A stretch of DNA of 64,000 nt, taken from Devosia indica (GTDB taxonomy: Bacteria > Pseudomonadota > Alphaproteobacteria > Rhizobiales > Devosiaceae). Below the pieces are notes generated by a model that searched no databases, was not told the DNA's origin, and saw nothing but the letters and a program-made list of their open reading frames with translations. The stretch is from NCBI RefSeq assembly GCF_003056405.1, contig NZ_PYVZ01000012.1:62001-126000 (forward strand), given 5' to 3'. Both the position numbers and the translations under genes were made by a program. Of the stretch, positions 29,558 to 38,075 are shown piece by piece; positions within the stretch are counted from its first letter, which is position 1; each line of letters begins with the position of its first letter.

Positions 29558-30598
29558 TTAGCGGAAGTCGCTGACGCTGCCGGTGATCGGGGGCAGCGCC
29601 GAAGAAAGTTGCAAGAGTTCGACCAGCACATTGGCAAAGCCGCGGGCATCATCGATTGCCCTGTGGGTGTGCGGAATATGGCCGTAGAACTCGGCCGGCA
29701 GCTTGCTCATGCCCCAGTCGAGATAGGGCGCGCCGCGCAGCGTGCCGGCCATGGTGTAAAGGCAGATGCCGCCGCCGCGGAAAATCTGCCGCCCCTTGAA
29801 CGGGCCCGAAAGCGCCCGCGTGCCGGCATATTCATCCAGATAATGGTCCATCCAGAGGCCATCAAAGATCATCGGCGCGGCCACGAACACTTTCGGGCCG
29901 GGCAGGCTCTCCACCCAGTCGGCATAGCGCGGCATGACAATTGCCGGGTCCTCGGCATTGTACGTCGCCGCCGCCCAGGCTTCGGGCTGGGTCGCCCACC
30001 ACGCCATGGTGGTTTCGTTCTGCTTCCGGTCCGGGCGCGGGGTCAGCACGGCTTCGAATTCACCATGGCGCGCGCCATCTGCTGTCACCGCCACCGAGGC
30101 AAAGCTCAGCATGGAATTGTGCAGCGGCGTCGGCCCGTCGCTCTCGATATCGGTCACAATGAAGATCGGCGTCGCCACGCGATGATAGACTGCGCGCCCC
30201 GCCGGCAGCACGGTCACGAGCCGGAAGGTCTCACAGACAACCTGCATGTCAGGCGAAAACCCGCCATTGCGGGCAAAGAAGGCCTCGTGCCCCGCCCGCC
30301 ATTCGGCATAAGGGCCTTCGCCTTCAAGATCGGTGAAGCTGGGGTCAATATCGTCGAAGCGCTTGGTCTCGACGGAGATGGTCTCGATGACGCAGGCCTC
30401 TTCGCCTTTGCCATTAAGCACCACGTCGCGGCGGCCGACCTCCGGCATGGGCTCGCCGCCCTGGCCATAGTCGCGCAACGCCCCGCAGGTCGCGGTCTTT
30501 TTTCCCGCCAGCACCAAAGCGAGCAAATCGTCAGCCAACTCCGGCGTGTCGCCAAAGCTGAACCGGATCGGCTCTCGTGTGGTGAGGGCGTTGGCCAT
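29558..30598 (-). CDS. ASCH domain - DEDDh 3'-5' exonuclease fusion
   Basis: 346 residues in two parts. Residues about 10-130 look like an ASCH domain, a PUA-like RNA-binding fold (FGDTPELADDLLALVLAGKKTATC, seen as its first part, then VVCETFRLV). Residues about 145-335 look like a DEDDh exonuclease: VTDIESDG (ExoI Asp/Glu pair), APMIFDGLWMDHYL (ExoII Asp), and HTHRAIDDARG (ExoIII His...Asp). Such a pairing suggests an RNA-directed 3' nuclease. It starts 6 bp after the pheS stop and ends 12 bp before pheT, so it is made together with phenylalanyl-tRNA synthetase. Function unknown; tRNA 3'-end trimming or quality control is a guess. Both halves could also be two domains with separate activities. 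Confidence 0.75.
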   Translation of the reverse strand: MANALTTREPIRFSFGDTPELADDLLALVLAGKKTATCGALRDYGQGGEPMPEVGRRDVVLNGKGEEACVIETISVETKRFDDIDPSFTDLEGEGPYAEWRAGHEAFFARNGGFSPDMQVVCETFRLVTVLPAGRAVYHRVATPIFIVTDIESDGPTPLHNSMLSFASVAVTADGARHGEFEAVLTPRPDRKQNETTMAWWATQPEAWAAATYNAEDPAIVMPRYADWVESLPGPKVFVAAPMIFDGLWMDHYLDEYAGTRALSGPFKGRQIFRGGGICLYTMAGTLRGAPYLDWGMSKLPAEFYGHIPHTHRAIDDARGFANVLVELLQLSSALPPITGSVSDFR

Positions 30599-30604
30599 CG
30601 GTGC

Positions 30605-31735
30605 TTAGCTCGAAAGCCCCCCGAACAGCGTCGGCAGGTCCAGCGGCCGGAACCCGTAATGCTCGAGCCAGCGCTGGTCGGCGTCGAAGAACGCCCGCAG
30701 GTCCGGCATGCCATATTTCAGCATGGCGATGCGGTCGATACCGATGCCCCAGGCGAAGCCCTGATAGACATCGGGATCGAGCCCGGCATTGCGGATGACG
30801 TTCGGGTGCACCATGCCGCAGCCGAGGATTTCGAGCCAGTCATTGCCCTCGCCGATCTTCACCTCGGACCCCGAGCGGTCGCACTGCACGTCGACCTCCA
30901 TCGAGGGTTCGGTGAACGGGAAAAAGCTCGGGCGGAAGCGCAGCGTGACACTGGGCACTTCGAAAAAGGCCTTCAGGAATTCTTTCAGCACCCAGCGCAA
31001 CTGGCCGATATGGCTCGACTTGTCGATGACAAGGCCCTCCACCTGGTGGAACATCGGCGTGTGCGTCTGGTCACTATCGTTGCGATAGGTGCGGCCGGGC
31101 ATAACCACGCGGATCGGCGGGTCCATGGCGGGGGTGATATAGCTCGCCGCCGGCTTTTCATTGGTTTTCTGCATCACGCGCATCTGCACCGGCGAGGTGT
31201 GGGTGCGCAGCACCTTCTTCACCCCGTCGGGCCCCGGCTTCATGAAGAAAGTGTCGTGCATTTCGCGCGCCGGGTGGCCTTCGGGGAAGTTCAGCGCCGT
31301 GAAATTGAAATAGTCGGTCTCGATATCGGGCCCTTCGGCAATGGAAAAACCCATGTCCGAAAAGATCGCGGTGATCTCGTCAATGGTCTGGGAAATCGGA
31401 TGTATCCGGCCGCGCGCGGTGGGTGCGGGCTTGAGCGGCAGGGTGACATCGACCGTCTCGGCCGCCAGGCGCGCTTCCAGGGCGGCGGCCTTGAGCTCGG
31501 CGCTGCGCGTTTCAATCAGCCCGGCAATCTCGCCCTTGAGCCCATTGATCGCCGGCCCGGCGGTCTTGCGCTCGTCGGGTGCCATTGATCCCAGTGTCGC
31601 AAGCAGGGCCGACACACTGCCTTTCTTGCCCAGCGCCGAAACGCGCACAGTCTCGAGCGCTGCCTCACTGTCCGCGCCGGCTATGGCGCTGGACAATTCG
31701 CTGCGCAGGGTTTCGATTTGTGTTTGCAGGGACAT
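30605..31735 (-). CDS. pheS: Phenylalanine-tRNA ligase subunit alpha
   Basis: 376 residues. Class II synthetase catalytic subunit: N-terminal coiled coil, then [10 protein letters not shown], the motif 2 region HTSPVQMR with nearby Arg, and GWGIGIDR-like motif 3 seen as [14 protein letters not shown]. Joins phenylalanine to tRNA-Phe with PheT. The ATG at 31735 starts the standard coiled coil; the frame remains open upstream only because it crosses a palindromic intergenic repeat. It follows rplT after that repeat and the rplT terminator, so it likely has its own promoter. Confidence 0.95.
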   Translation of the reverse strand: MSLQTQIETLRSELSSAIAGADSEAALETVRVSALGKKGSVSALLATLGSMAPDERKTAGPAINGLKGEIAGLIETRSAELKAAALEARLAAETVDVTLPLKPAPTARGRIHPISQTIDEITAIFSDMGFSIAEGPDIETDYFNFTALNFPEGHPAREMHDTFFMKPGPDGVKKVLRTHTSPVQMRVMQKTNEKPAASYITPAMDPPIRVVMPGRTYRNDSDQTHTPMFHQVEGLVIDKSSHIGQLRWVLKEFLKAFFEVPSVTLRFRPSFFPFTEPSMEVDVQCDRSGSEVKIGEGNDWLEILGCGMVHPNVIRNAGLDPDVYQGFAWGIGIDRIAMLKYGMPDLRAFFDADQRWLEHYGFRPLDLPTLFGGLSS

Positions 31736-31750
31736 GCTGAACTCTCGCAA

Positions 31751-31834
31751 GACCTCATCCTGAGCCTGTCGAAGGGGGAGGTCGGTAACCGGGGTGCCCG
31801 CGACCTCGTGGCTCGACGGGCCCACCATGAGGTC
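31751..31834. repeat. REP-like palindromic element between rplT and pheS
   Basis: An 84-bp imperfect inverted repeat: ends GACCTCAT / ATGAGGTC, inner arms CCTGAGCCTGTCGAAGG and GGCTCGACGGGCCCACC (imperfect complements), and GAGGTCG / CGACCTC around the centre. The unit resembles the 'CTGAGCCTGTCGAAG' palindromes I recall as dispersed between genes in many alphaproteobacteria. If translated it gives the spurious peptide [12 protein letters not shown]. Confidence 0.75.
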
Positions 31835-31860
31835 TATGAAAAATCAGTGGTGGTTAGACC

Positions 31861-31905
31861 AAAACAAAACGCCCTGCGCCAGCCCTTCCGGGCGGCGCAA
31901 GGCGC
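31861..31905 (-). terminator. Intrinsic terminator of rpmI-rplT
   Basis: A long GC stem (31870-31905, one mismatch, GGAA loop) followed on the minus strand by TTTTGTTTT. It lies about 30 bp after the rplT stop and separates it from pheS. Confidence 0.85.
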
Positions 31906-31935
31906 AATTTTCAGCCTCAGCAGAGCTGGGAGAAT

Positions 31936-32337
31936 TTAAGCGGTGACGCGGGCGTGGGTCACGGAGTCCACGCTTTCCAGATATGCCAGCGCTTCCTTGG
32001 CCTTGACGACCAGGGCTGCGAACGCTTCGGGCTGGGTGATCGCGAGATCGGACAGCACCTTGCGGTCAACAGCAATCTCGGCCTTGCTGAGGCCGTCGAT
32101 AAATCGGCCATAGGTCAGGCCGTGATCGCGCACAGCGGCGTTGATGCGCTGGATCCAGAGAGCCCGGAAGTTGCGCTTTTTGACGCGACGATCGCGATAG
32201 GCGTACTGGCCGGCCTTTTCGACGGCCTGCTTGGCAATACGGATCGTGGATTTACGACGGCCATAATAGCCCTCGGCGGCCTTCAAGACCTTCTTGTGAC
32301 GAGCGTGGGCGGTTACGCCCCTTTTTACGCGTGCCAT
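31936..32337 (-). CDS. rplT: 50S ribosomal protein L20
   Basis: 133 residues. Early-assembly 23S rRNA-binding protein; N-terminal basic helix ([20 protein letters not shown], split in the family signature) and the [15 protein letters not shown] segment are standard. AGGA ribosome site before ATG 32337. Directly downstream of rpmI. infC, which I recall at the head of this operon in many bacteria, is not in the window, and no L20 autoregulatory leader of the E. coli type is evident. Confidence 0.97.
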   Translation of the reverse strand: MARVKRGVTAHARHKKVLKAAEGYYGRRKSTIRIAKQAVEKAGQYAYRDRRVKKRNFRALWIQRINAAVRDHGLTYGRFIDGLSKAEIAVDRKVLSDLAITQPEAFAALVVKAKEALAYLESVDSVTHARVTA

Positions 32338-32356
32338 TTTCTAGTGTCCTTCCAGC

Positions 32357-32557
32357 TTAGCGGTTGTACGGCATGTACCACTTCACCAGACCCTCGTCGC
32401 CCTTGGACAGGATCTTGGTGCCGCGGTTGGTGCGGATGTACTTTGCGTTGTGGCTGATCAGGCGGTGGCGCTTGCCGGCAACGCCGGACTTCACCTTGCC
32501 CGTGGCGGTGAAGCTGAACCGCTTCTTGGCGCCGGACTTGGTCTTCATTTTGGGCAT
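32357..32557 (-). CDS. rpmI: 50S ribosomal protein L35
   Basis: 66 residues. The full family signature [14 protein letters not shown] is at the N-terminus and [15 protein letters not shown] toward the end. AAAGGA ribosome site about 9 bp before the ATG; the frame's upstream extension has no support. Head of the rpmI-rplT pair; 19 bp separate the two genes. Confidence 0.97.
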   Translation of the reverse strand: MPKMKTKSGAKKRFSFTATGKVKSGVAGKRHRLISHNAKYIRTNRGTKILSKGDEGLVKWYMPYNR

Positions 32558-32695
32558 TTTGCTTGGTCCTTTAGAGTATTTTGGATGGATTTGAGGCCCA
32601 TCGCATTCAAAGACCGCCACGGCATGCCTTTTGGCCGGGCGGTCCGGAGATGGCGCTTCATAAGGGGAAAAGGCGGGAGTGGCAAGGCCTCTGCG

Positions 32696-33277
32696 CTATT
32701 TCCGCTTCGGCTCATAAACCAGGTTGATACCCTGACCCACTCGACCGGAATGAATGAGCGTCAGATCGACCGGCCGCTCGCCAGTGTCGGCAAAGATCTT
32801 TACGCCCGCGCCGACCATCACCGGAGCAACCTGCAGGAAGATCTGGTCGACCAGGCCCGCCCGCAGCATGGCTGATCCCAAGGTCGGCCCGAGTATGACC
32901 ACCATTCTGCCATTGGCCTTTGCCTTCGCCTTGGCCACGGCGCCCGGCAGGTCATGGCCATCGGCCCAGAAGAAGCGCGGATCGTCCGGAAAGGGTCGTC
33001 GCGTCACCACATATTCGGGAATGTCGTCAAGCCCATAAGCCTTGGGAATCTCGTCCCAGCCCTGGCAGAGATCATAGCCACGCCGCCCGCCCAGCGTACA
33101 ACCAACATTGGCCATGACCATGTCGACCAGTGGATTGTCCGGCGGCGGGCCGGCCTCTTCGCCTTCACCCATCATGAACATCAGGCTGTCATTCGCATCG
33201 GCGGCAAAGCCATCAAGGCTGATTGCCGTATGCCAGATGATGCCATCGGTCCTGAGAATATCGGTCTGCGTATCCAT
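32696..33277 (-). CDS. Dihydrofolate reductase family protein (RibD C-terminal domain)
   Basis: 193 residues. RibD_C/DHFR-like Rossmann fold: ISLDGFAA near the N-terminus, GGRRGYDL, VVTRRPF, and GPTLGSAMLRAGLVDQIFLQVAPVMVG split by the nucleotide-binding GPTLG loop. Stand-alone proteins of this type are annotated as putative NADPH-dependent reductases with unknown substrate; not the true folate enzyme. 80 bp separate it from the glycosyltransferase gene upstream on the same strand. Confidence 0.8.
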   Translation of the reverse strand: MDTQTDILRTDGIIWHTAISLDGFAADANDSLMFMMGEGEEAGPPPDNPLVDMVMANVGCTLGGRRGYDLCQGWDEIPKAYGLDDIPEYVVTRRPFPDDPRFFWADGHDLPGAVAKAKAKANGRMVVILGPTLGSAMLRAGLVDQIFLQVAPVMVGAGVKIFADTGERPVDLTLIHSGRVGQGINLVYEPKRK

Positions 33278-33357
33278 CCGTATCTCCCTTGCTGTCCGTT
33301 CATCGACGAAGGAGCATTACCGGCTTCGACACGGTTGCTCTTTGTTCGGCCTGGTTG

Positions 33358-34203
33358 TCAGCCCCGTGCTGCGCTCAGCATTGGCTCGATGTGATCCTCA
33401 AACAGCAGCCCCGGCCGCGCCGCCATGGCCGCACCATAGGTGGCCTCGGCCAGGATCGAGATATTGAGAAACCCGACCAGTCCGGCAACATCCGCTTCGC
33501 TCAAGCCATAGCGCCCCGCCTCCAGCCGGGTGATGATTTCGCGCTTGGACGCGATCATCCCCGCGGTAACGTCCCTGGCATTGCTCATCGAGCCATCGCG
33601 CTTGATATAGTCATGCAGCGGCGTGCCCAGATGATAACTCTGCGGAGTGGTCGAATAGAGCTGCAGCAAGAATTCGAGATCGGTCATATTGCTCATCTCC
33701 GGGTCGAACCGCCCGTCGCCGCGCCGCCGGTCCCACACCACCATGGCGTCCATCGAAAGGCTCACCCATTTGTGCTCGCCGGGGCTCAGCACCCGGTCGG
33801 GCCCCGCGCCGACATGGCGCAAATGCCGGAAATCCTCGCTCATCACGTCAAGCGCCGTGGTGACGATGCCATGCCGGTCGAGCATTTCCATCGCCTGTTC
33901 GAGCTTGCCCGGCTTCAGCCGGTCATCGGCGTCCAGAATAGCGGCAAACGGGGTGTCGATCTTCTCAAGCGCTACATTGCGGGTCACCGATGCGCCTCGG
34001 CTCACCCCGCCGCTCGTCAGAAACACCTGGCGGGGATCATTCAGCCCCTGTTCATCGAGAAACGCGCCATAATCGAAACCGTCATCGGCCACGATCCAGT
34101 GTTGCCAGTCGGCATGGGTTTGCTCGATGACACTCCTGACCGTGGTGGTCAGGGTGGACTGCGCCTTGTAGGCCGGCGTGATGATGGCGACGGTCTGGGA
34201 CAT
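33358..34203 (-). CDS. Glycosyltransferase family 2 protein
   Basis: 281 residues. GT-A fold: VAIITPAYKAQST at the N-terminus, VADDG (first Asp pair) and ILDADDR (the DxD metal site). No transmembrane helix, so cytoplasmic. Donor and acceptor are unknown; surface polysaccharide work is likely for the family. AGG ribosome site before ATG 34203. It is divergent from hsp20 over a 104-bp gap. Confidence 0.82.
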   Translation of the reverse strand: MSQTVAIITPAYKAQSTLTTTVRSVIEQTHADWQHWIVADDGFDYGAFLDEQGLNDPRQVFLTSGGVSRGASVTRNVALEKIDTPFAAILDADDRLKPGKLEQAMEMLDRHGIVTTALDVMSEDFRHLRHVGAGPDRVLSPGEHKWVSLSMDAMVVWDRRRGDGRFDPEMSNMTDLEFLLQLYSTTPQSYHLGTPLHDYIKRDGSMSNARDVTAGMIASKREIITRLEAGRYGLSEADVAGLVGFLNISILAEATYGAAMAARPGLLFEDHIEPMLSAARG

Positions 34204-34234
34204 GACTTGAACCTTTTGCTCGTCTGACCCATAT

Positions 34235-34307
34235 CTCTGGCAGGTTCGCGATGCCAGAGTTTACGGGTCGCGCACCAGACGTTGCTTGATGCTCAAGGAC
34301 GCTTTTG
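34235..34307 (+). ncRNA. ROSE-like RNA thermometer in the hsp20 leader
   Basis: Two hairpins precede the hsp20 ATG. The first is an 8-bp stem CTCTGGCA / TGCCAGAG (34235-34259). The last pairs CGTTGCTTG (34280-34288) with CAAGGACG (34294-34301), trapping the ribosome site AAGGA; pairing is complete apart from one unpaired G inside TTGCT. A U(U/C)GCU strand opposite the ribosome site with an extra G is the hallmark of ROSE thermometers found before small heat-shock genes in rhizobia. At high temperature the last hairpin would open and allow translation. Confidence 0.8.
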
Positions 34308-34727
34308 ATGTCGCGTATCTCGGTGTTTTCCGCCCCCTTTCTCCTCGGCTTCGACAGTTTCGAGGAGCGTATCGACCGGCTGGCCCGGTCAGCGGAGGGC
34401 TATCCTCCCTATAATATCGAACGCACCACGGGCGAGGATGGCGCCGAAAGGTTCCACATCTCCATCGCCGTGGCCGGATTTGCTCAATCCGACCTCGAGG
34501 TGAGCGTGGAGGACAACCAGTTGCAGGTGCGCGGCCGCCAGAAGGACGAACCCGGCCGTGATTTCCTGCATCGCGGGATCGCGACCCGCCAGTTCCAGCG
34601 CACCTTTCTTCTTGCCGATGGCATGAATGTGAAGGATGCAACTCTGGGGCATGGTATGCTCGTTATTATGCTTGAGCGCCCACCGGCGCCCAAGATCGCC
34701 CGACAGATCGACATTCGCTCAGTTTGA
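34308..34727 (+). CDS. Small heat-shock protein, Hsp20 family
   Basis: 139 residues. Alpha-crystallin domain (about 35-125): YNIERT, FHISIAVAGFAQSDLEVSVED, LQVRGRQ, and the late GMLVIMLER strand; the short tail has a variant of the IxI anchor. ATP-independent holdase that forms large oligomers. ATG 34308 has AAGGA 8 bp upstream, inside a ROSE-like hairpin, so expression should rise with temperature. It is followed 25 bp later by DUF1150, an association I recall across Hyphomicrobiales. Confidence 0.92.
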   Translation: MSRISVFSAPFLLGFDSFEERIDRLARSAEGYPPYNIERTTGEDGAERFHISIAVAGFAQSDLEVSVEDNQLQVRGRQKDEPGRDFLHRGIATRQFQRTFLLADGMNVKDATLGHGMLVIMLERPPAPKIARQIDIRSV

Positions 34728-34752
34728 GGAAACAGAAGAAAGGGCCGACACA

Positions 34753-35037
34753 ATGATGGACAAGCGCAATTCCGAAGCGGCCATGGATGCCGCCAACCCG
34801 CTCAAGGACCTGACGCGCGCGCAATTCGCTGCGCTGGGCGGGGATGCCGTCGCTTATGTCAAACCGGTTTCCGGCCTCTTGCTTGCGGGCCTGATCGAGG
34901 ACGCCGAGTTCGATGGTGCGACCCAATATCAATTGGTGATGTCAGCCGATGGCACACCGCTGATGGTGGCTGACACCACAGAAGCCGTCGCCGAATGGCT
35001 CGGCGACCAGAATATCGGCGTCGCCACCCTGCACTAG
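34753..35037 (+). CDS. DUF1150 family protein
   Basis: 94 residues, soluble. Conserved-looking core GDAVAYVKPVSG and a C-terminal NIGVATLH. The family is known mostly from its position after small heat-shock genes in alphaproteobacteria; its role is unknown. Two adjacent ATGs (34753, 34756); the first has AAGGG upstream at good spacing. A terminator follows at 35067. Confidence 0.85.
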   Translation: MMDKRNSEAAMDAANPLKDLTRAQFAALGGDAVAYVKPVSGLLLAGLIEDAEFDGATQYQLVMSADGTPLMVADTTEAVAEWLGDQNIGVATLH

Positions 35038-35066
35038 CCGGCGGACCAACACCCGTCCGGACAAAG

Positions 35067-35100
35067 CAAAACCCCCACAGCCAGGCTGTTGGGGGTTTTA
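35067..35100. terminator. Bidirectional intrinsic terminator
   Basis: Stem AAAACCCCCACAGCC / GGCTGTTGGGGGTTTT with one bulged base, ending in TTTT on both strands. It serves DUF1150 (plus) and ptsN (minus), whose 3' ends face each other. Confidence 0.9.
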
Positions 35101-35120
35101 TTGTCTTTTCTGCGCCCGGC

Positions 35121-35588
35121 TCAGGCCGCGTAGGTGTCTTCCAGCGGCGCCGTCAGGATCGCATGCAACTGCGCCGGATCGGTTTCGCGGCGCAATTGAT
35201 CGGTGACGCTTTCGGTCCGCAGCAGGCGGGCAAAGCGCGACAGGGCCTTCAGATGATCCGCACCGGCGCCGACCGGGGCCAGCAGCATCACCACCAGATC
35301 CACCGGCTCGTCATCCACCGAATCGAAATCGATCGGTTGGTCGAGCCGCGCAAAAACCGCGGTCACGCCTTTCAGGCCCTGGATCTTGCCATGGGGAATG
35401 GCAATGCCATTGCCCAGGCCCGTCGAGCCAAGCTCCTCCCGGCCCACCAGGGTCGAAAGGATCTGGCTGGCAGGGAAAGCAGTCAGTTCTGCGGCCTTTT
35501 GTGCAAGAATATCAAAGATCTGGCGCTTGTCAGACACGCCGGTGCAAGTCAGCACGGCGTGCTTTGCCAGAATATCGGCCAATTCCAT
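35121..35588 (-). CDS. ptsN: Nitrogen-regulatory PTS protein EIIA-Ntr
   Basis: 155 residues. Phosphoacceptor His66 lies in GIAIPHGK; the rest matches the EIIA type-2 fold (LVGREELGSTGLGNG, PVDLVVMLLAP). It receives phosphate from NPr and acts as a regulator of potassium, carbon and nitrogen balance rather than in sugar uptake. It lies downstream of hpf and rpoN, as in most proteobacteria. Confidence 0.95.
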   Translation of the reverse strand: MELADILAKHAVLTCTGVSDKRQIFDILAQKAAELTAFPASQILSTLVGREELGSTGLGNGIAIPHGKIQGLKGVTAVFARLDQPIDFDSVDDEPVDLVVMLLAPVGAGADHLKALSRFARLLRTESVTDQLRRETDPAQLHAILTAPLEDTYAA

Positions 35589-35635
35589 AAATCTGCCTTA
35601 GGATCTACCAAGCGTTCGGGCTTTGGGAGCGCCAG

Positions 35636-36214
35636 TCAATTTGCGCTCAGGGCCGGATCGACCCAGCCAATATTGCCATCTGCGCGGCGGTAAACCACAT
35701 TCAGCCCGCCATGTCCAGCATGGCGGAACATCACGACCTGTTGTCCAGAGAAATCGAGCTCCATCACCGCTTCCTCCACGCTCATTTCGCGCAAATTCTT
35801 GGTGGCTTCCGCGATGACGGCGGGGGCGAAATCCTCGTCGAGCTCGTCATATTCGTCGGTCGAGCCGAACACGGTGTATTGCGCGGTGAGCCCGTCAATG
35901 CCATTGGCGCCATTGCCGCGGCGATGCTGCTTGAGCTTGCGGTTATAGCGCCTGAGGCGCTTTTCGATATTGAGCGCCATGACTTCAAAGGCGCTGGTGG
36001 CGTCGCCTGCCTGGGCACTGGCCTGCAGCGTTGCGCCCGAATCCAGGTGCACAACGCAATCGGCGCGAAAACCGATACCGTCCGGTGTGAGGGTGAGATG
36101 GCCGTCATAGCCGCCGTCGAAATACTTTCCGACGACAGAGGCGAAATGCTCCTCCGCCTTGCCCCGGAGGGCATCGCCAACATCCATGTTCTTTCCCGAA
36201 ACGCGTAGGGTCAT
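35636..36214 (-). CDS. hpf: Ribosome hibernation promoting factor (long form)
   Basis: 192 residues. N-terminal RaiA/YfiA domain (about 1-100) that binds the 30S decoding centre, a linker, and a C-terminal dimerisation domain (about 135-190, EAVMELDFSGQQVVMFRH, then NVVYRRADGNIGWVDP). This is the long type that pairs ribosomes into 100S dimers. ATG 36214 with AGGA upstream; the longer frame is unlikely. Between rpoN and ptsN. Confidence 0.94.
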   Translation of the reverse strand: MTLRVSGKNMDVGDALRGKAEEHFASVVGKYFDGGYDGHLTLTPDGIGFRADCVVHLDSGATLQASAQAGDATSAFEVMALNIEKRLRRYNRKLKQHRRGNGANGIDGLTAQYTVFGSTDEYDELDEDFAPAVIAEATKNLREMSVEEAVMELDFSGQQVVMFRHAGHGGLNVVYRRADGNIGWVDPALSAN

Positions 36215-36445
36215 GGCTCTTGTTCCTTTCGGTCGTTTGGCTCGACACGAGAGTTCCGAAAAGCCGCTCCCGGCTTGACGGGACCTGCGTCTGCCGACTT
36301 CCCAGACATGGGGTGCCGACAGCAAGGATGCTAGACCCGGCCAATCATGCTGTCCATGCGCAACAACCGGCACAAATGGCAACAAAAGGCGTGACAGCCA
36401 TGAACCTGCCACTTACCGTTCCGCTCGAATGATTTGAGGCGCCGG

Positions 36446-37945
36446 TCAGGCGATGCGCGCCAGTTCCTTTTTCTGCCGGCGCCGGATCACCGAGGAGGGA
36501 ATGTTCATCCCCTCGCGATATTTGGCGACCGTGCGGCGCGCCACGTCGATCCCCTGTTCCTTGCGCAGCATCTCGGCAATTGTATCGTCAGAGAGAATGG
36601 CGCTGGCTGGCTCGGCATCAATGAGCTGTTTGATCCGGTGACGCACGGCCTCGGCGGAATGGTCGCCCCCACCGTCGGCCGAGGCAATCGCCGTGGTGAA
36701 GAAATATTTCATTTCATAGAGGCCCCGTGGCGTGGCCATATATTTGTTGGAGGTTACCCGGCTGACCGTGGATTCATGCATGTCGATGGTTTCGGCCACC
36801 ATCTTGAGTGTCATGGGTTTGAGATGCGCCACCCCATGGGTCAGGAACCCGTCCTGCTGGCGCACGATTTCCGCTGCCACCTTGGTAATGGTCTGCGCCC
36901 GCTGGTCCAGGCTCTTGGTCAGCCAGTTGGCTGTGCTCAGGCAATCGGCCAGGAAGGTCTTTTCGGCCGCATCGCGGGTCTTTTTCGAGACCGTGGCATA
37001 ATAGACCCGGTTGACCAGCACGCGCGGCAACACCTCGCTGTTGAGCTCGATCTGCCAGCCCCCATCGGGTCCGGGACGCACGAACACATCGGGCACCACC
37101 GTTTCGACCGGCCCGCTGTCAAAGGCCAGCCCGGGTCTGGGATCAAGCAGCCTGATCTCGGCCAGCATGTCGGCCAGGTCTTCACGGTCGCACCCCACTG
37201 CTTTGAGCAGGCCGGCCATGTTGTGTTCGGCCAGCAGCGGCAGGTTGTCGATCAGCTTTTGCATAATCGGGTCGAGCCGGTCGCGTTCGCGCAACTGGAT
37301 CGAGAGGCATTCGGCGACATCGCGGGCAAACACCCCCACCGGGTCGCAGCCCTGCAGCGCCTCAAGCACCGCTTCCACATCCGCCAGCTCGGCCCCCAGC
37401 AAGTCGGCAATGGCATCGAGCTCCACCACCAGATAGCCGGCCTCGTTGATCCCGTCGATCAGATGCTGGGCGATCAGCCGGTCGGCCGGGGTGCGCAGCA
37501 CCATATTCGCCTGGGCCTCGAGATGGTCGGACAGGCGCGGCCGACTGGCCACATATTGGTCTAGGTCAGGCGCCTCGCCGCCTTCGAAGCTGCCATTGCG
37601 GTCTGGCCCGGCAATCCGGCCCAGGTCCTGTCCGGCATCGGGAAACACATTGTCCACCGAGGTGTCATAGCCCTCGGCAATCTGGTCGGCGTCCTTGATG
37701 CGGTCGCCCTGGGCCACCGTGTCCTCATAGGCACTCATCTCGGTGCGCTTTTCGGGTGCCTCGGCCGGCTCGGCATCGTCCCCGCCCTCTTCGCGCTCCA
37801 GGATCGGATTGCGCAAAAGTTCGGCATCGATGAAGTCATTGAGTTCGAGATGGCTCAATTGCAGCAGCCTGATCGACTGCATCAATTGTGGCGTCAGGGT
37901 CAGGCTTTGAGACTGACGAAACTCCAGCCGTGGCGAAAGCGCCAT
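36446..37945 (-). CDS. rpoN: RNA polymerase sigma-54 factor
   Basis: 499 residues. Region I Gln-rich N-terminus (MALSPRLEFRQSQSLTLTPQLMQSI, in part), acidic region II (about 50-110), core-binding region III, then the helix-turn-helix (HESTVSRVTSNKY) and the RpoN box ARRTVAKYRE near the end, which reads the -24 element. Needs enhancer-binding ATPases to start transcription. Downstream of the lpt genes after a 130-bp gap and followed by hpf and ptsN. Confidence 0.96.
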   Translation of the reverse strand: MALSPRLEFRQSQSLTLTPQLMQSIRLLQLSHLELNDFIDAELLRNPILEREEGGDDAEPAEAPEKRTEMSAYEDTVAQGDRIKDADQIAEGYDTSVDNVFPDAGQDLGRIAGPDRNGSFEGGEAPDLDQYVASRPRLSDHLEAQANMVLRTPADRLIAQHLIDGINEAGYLVVELDAIADLLGAELADVEAVLEALQGCDPVGVFARDVAECLSIQLRERDRLDPIMQKLIDNLPLLAEHNMAGLLKAVGCDREDLADMLAEIRLLDPRPGLAFDSGPVETVVPDVFVRPGPDGGWQIELNSEVLPRVLVNRVYYATVSKKTRDAAEKTFLADCLSTANWLTKSLDQRAQTITKVAAEIVRQQDGFLTHGVAHLKPMTLKMVAETIDMHESTVSRVTSNKYMATPRGLYEMKYFFTTAIASADGGGDHSAEAVRHRIKQLIDAEPASAILSDDTIAEMLRKEQGIDVARRTVAKYREGMNIPSSVIRRRQKKELARIA

Positions 37946-38075
37946 GCGTTACGGGCCCTTGCGTGCAAAAATTCTCCAGCCGCTTGCGGCTGCTTCCCGC
38001 CCGGACCATGACTCAAATCTGTCATCTCGGCAAGTTTCGTGCCAGATGCCGGCTCTGTGACGCTTTCGTGAGCCG

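Noticed and set aside
31735-31828. N-terminal extension of PheS
   Set aside because: It is the translation of a palindromic intergenic repeat (gives [12 protein letters not shown]), not a conserved domain.
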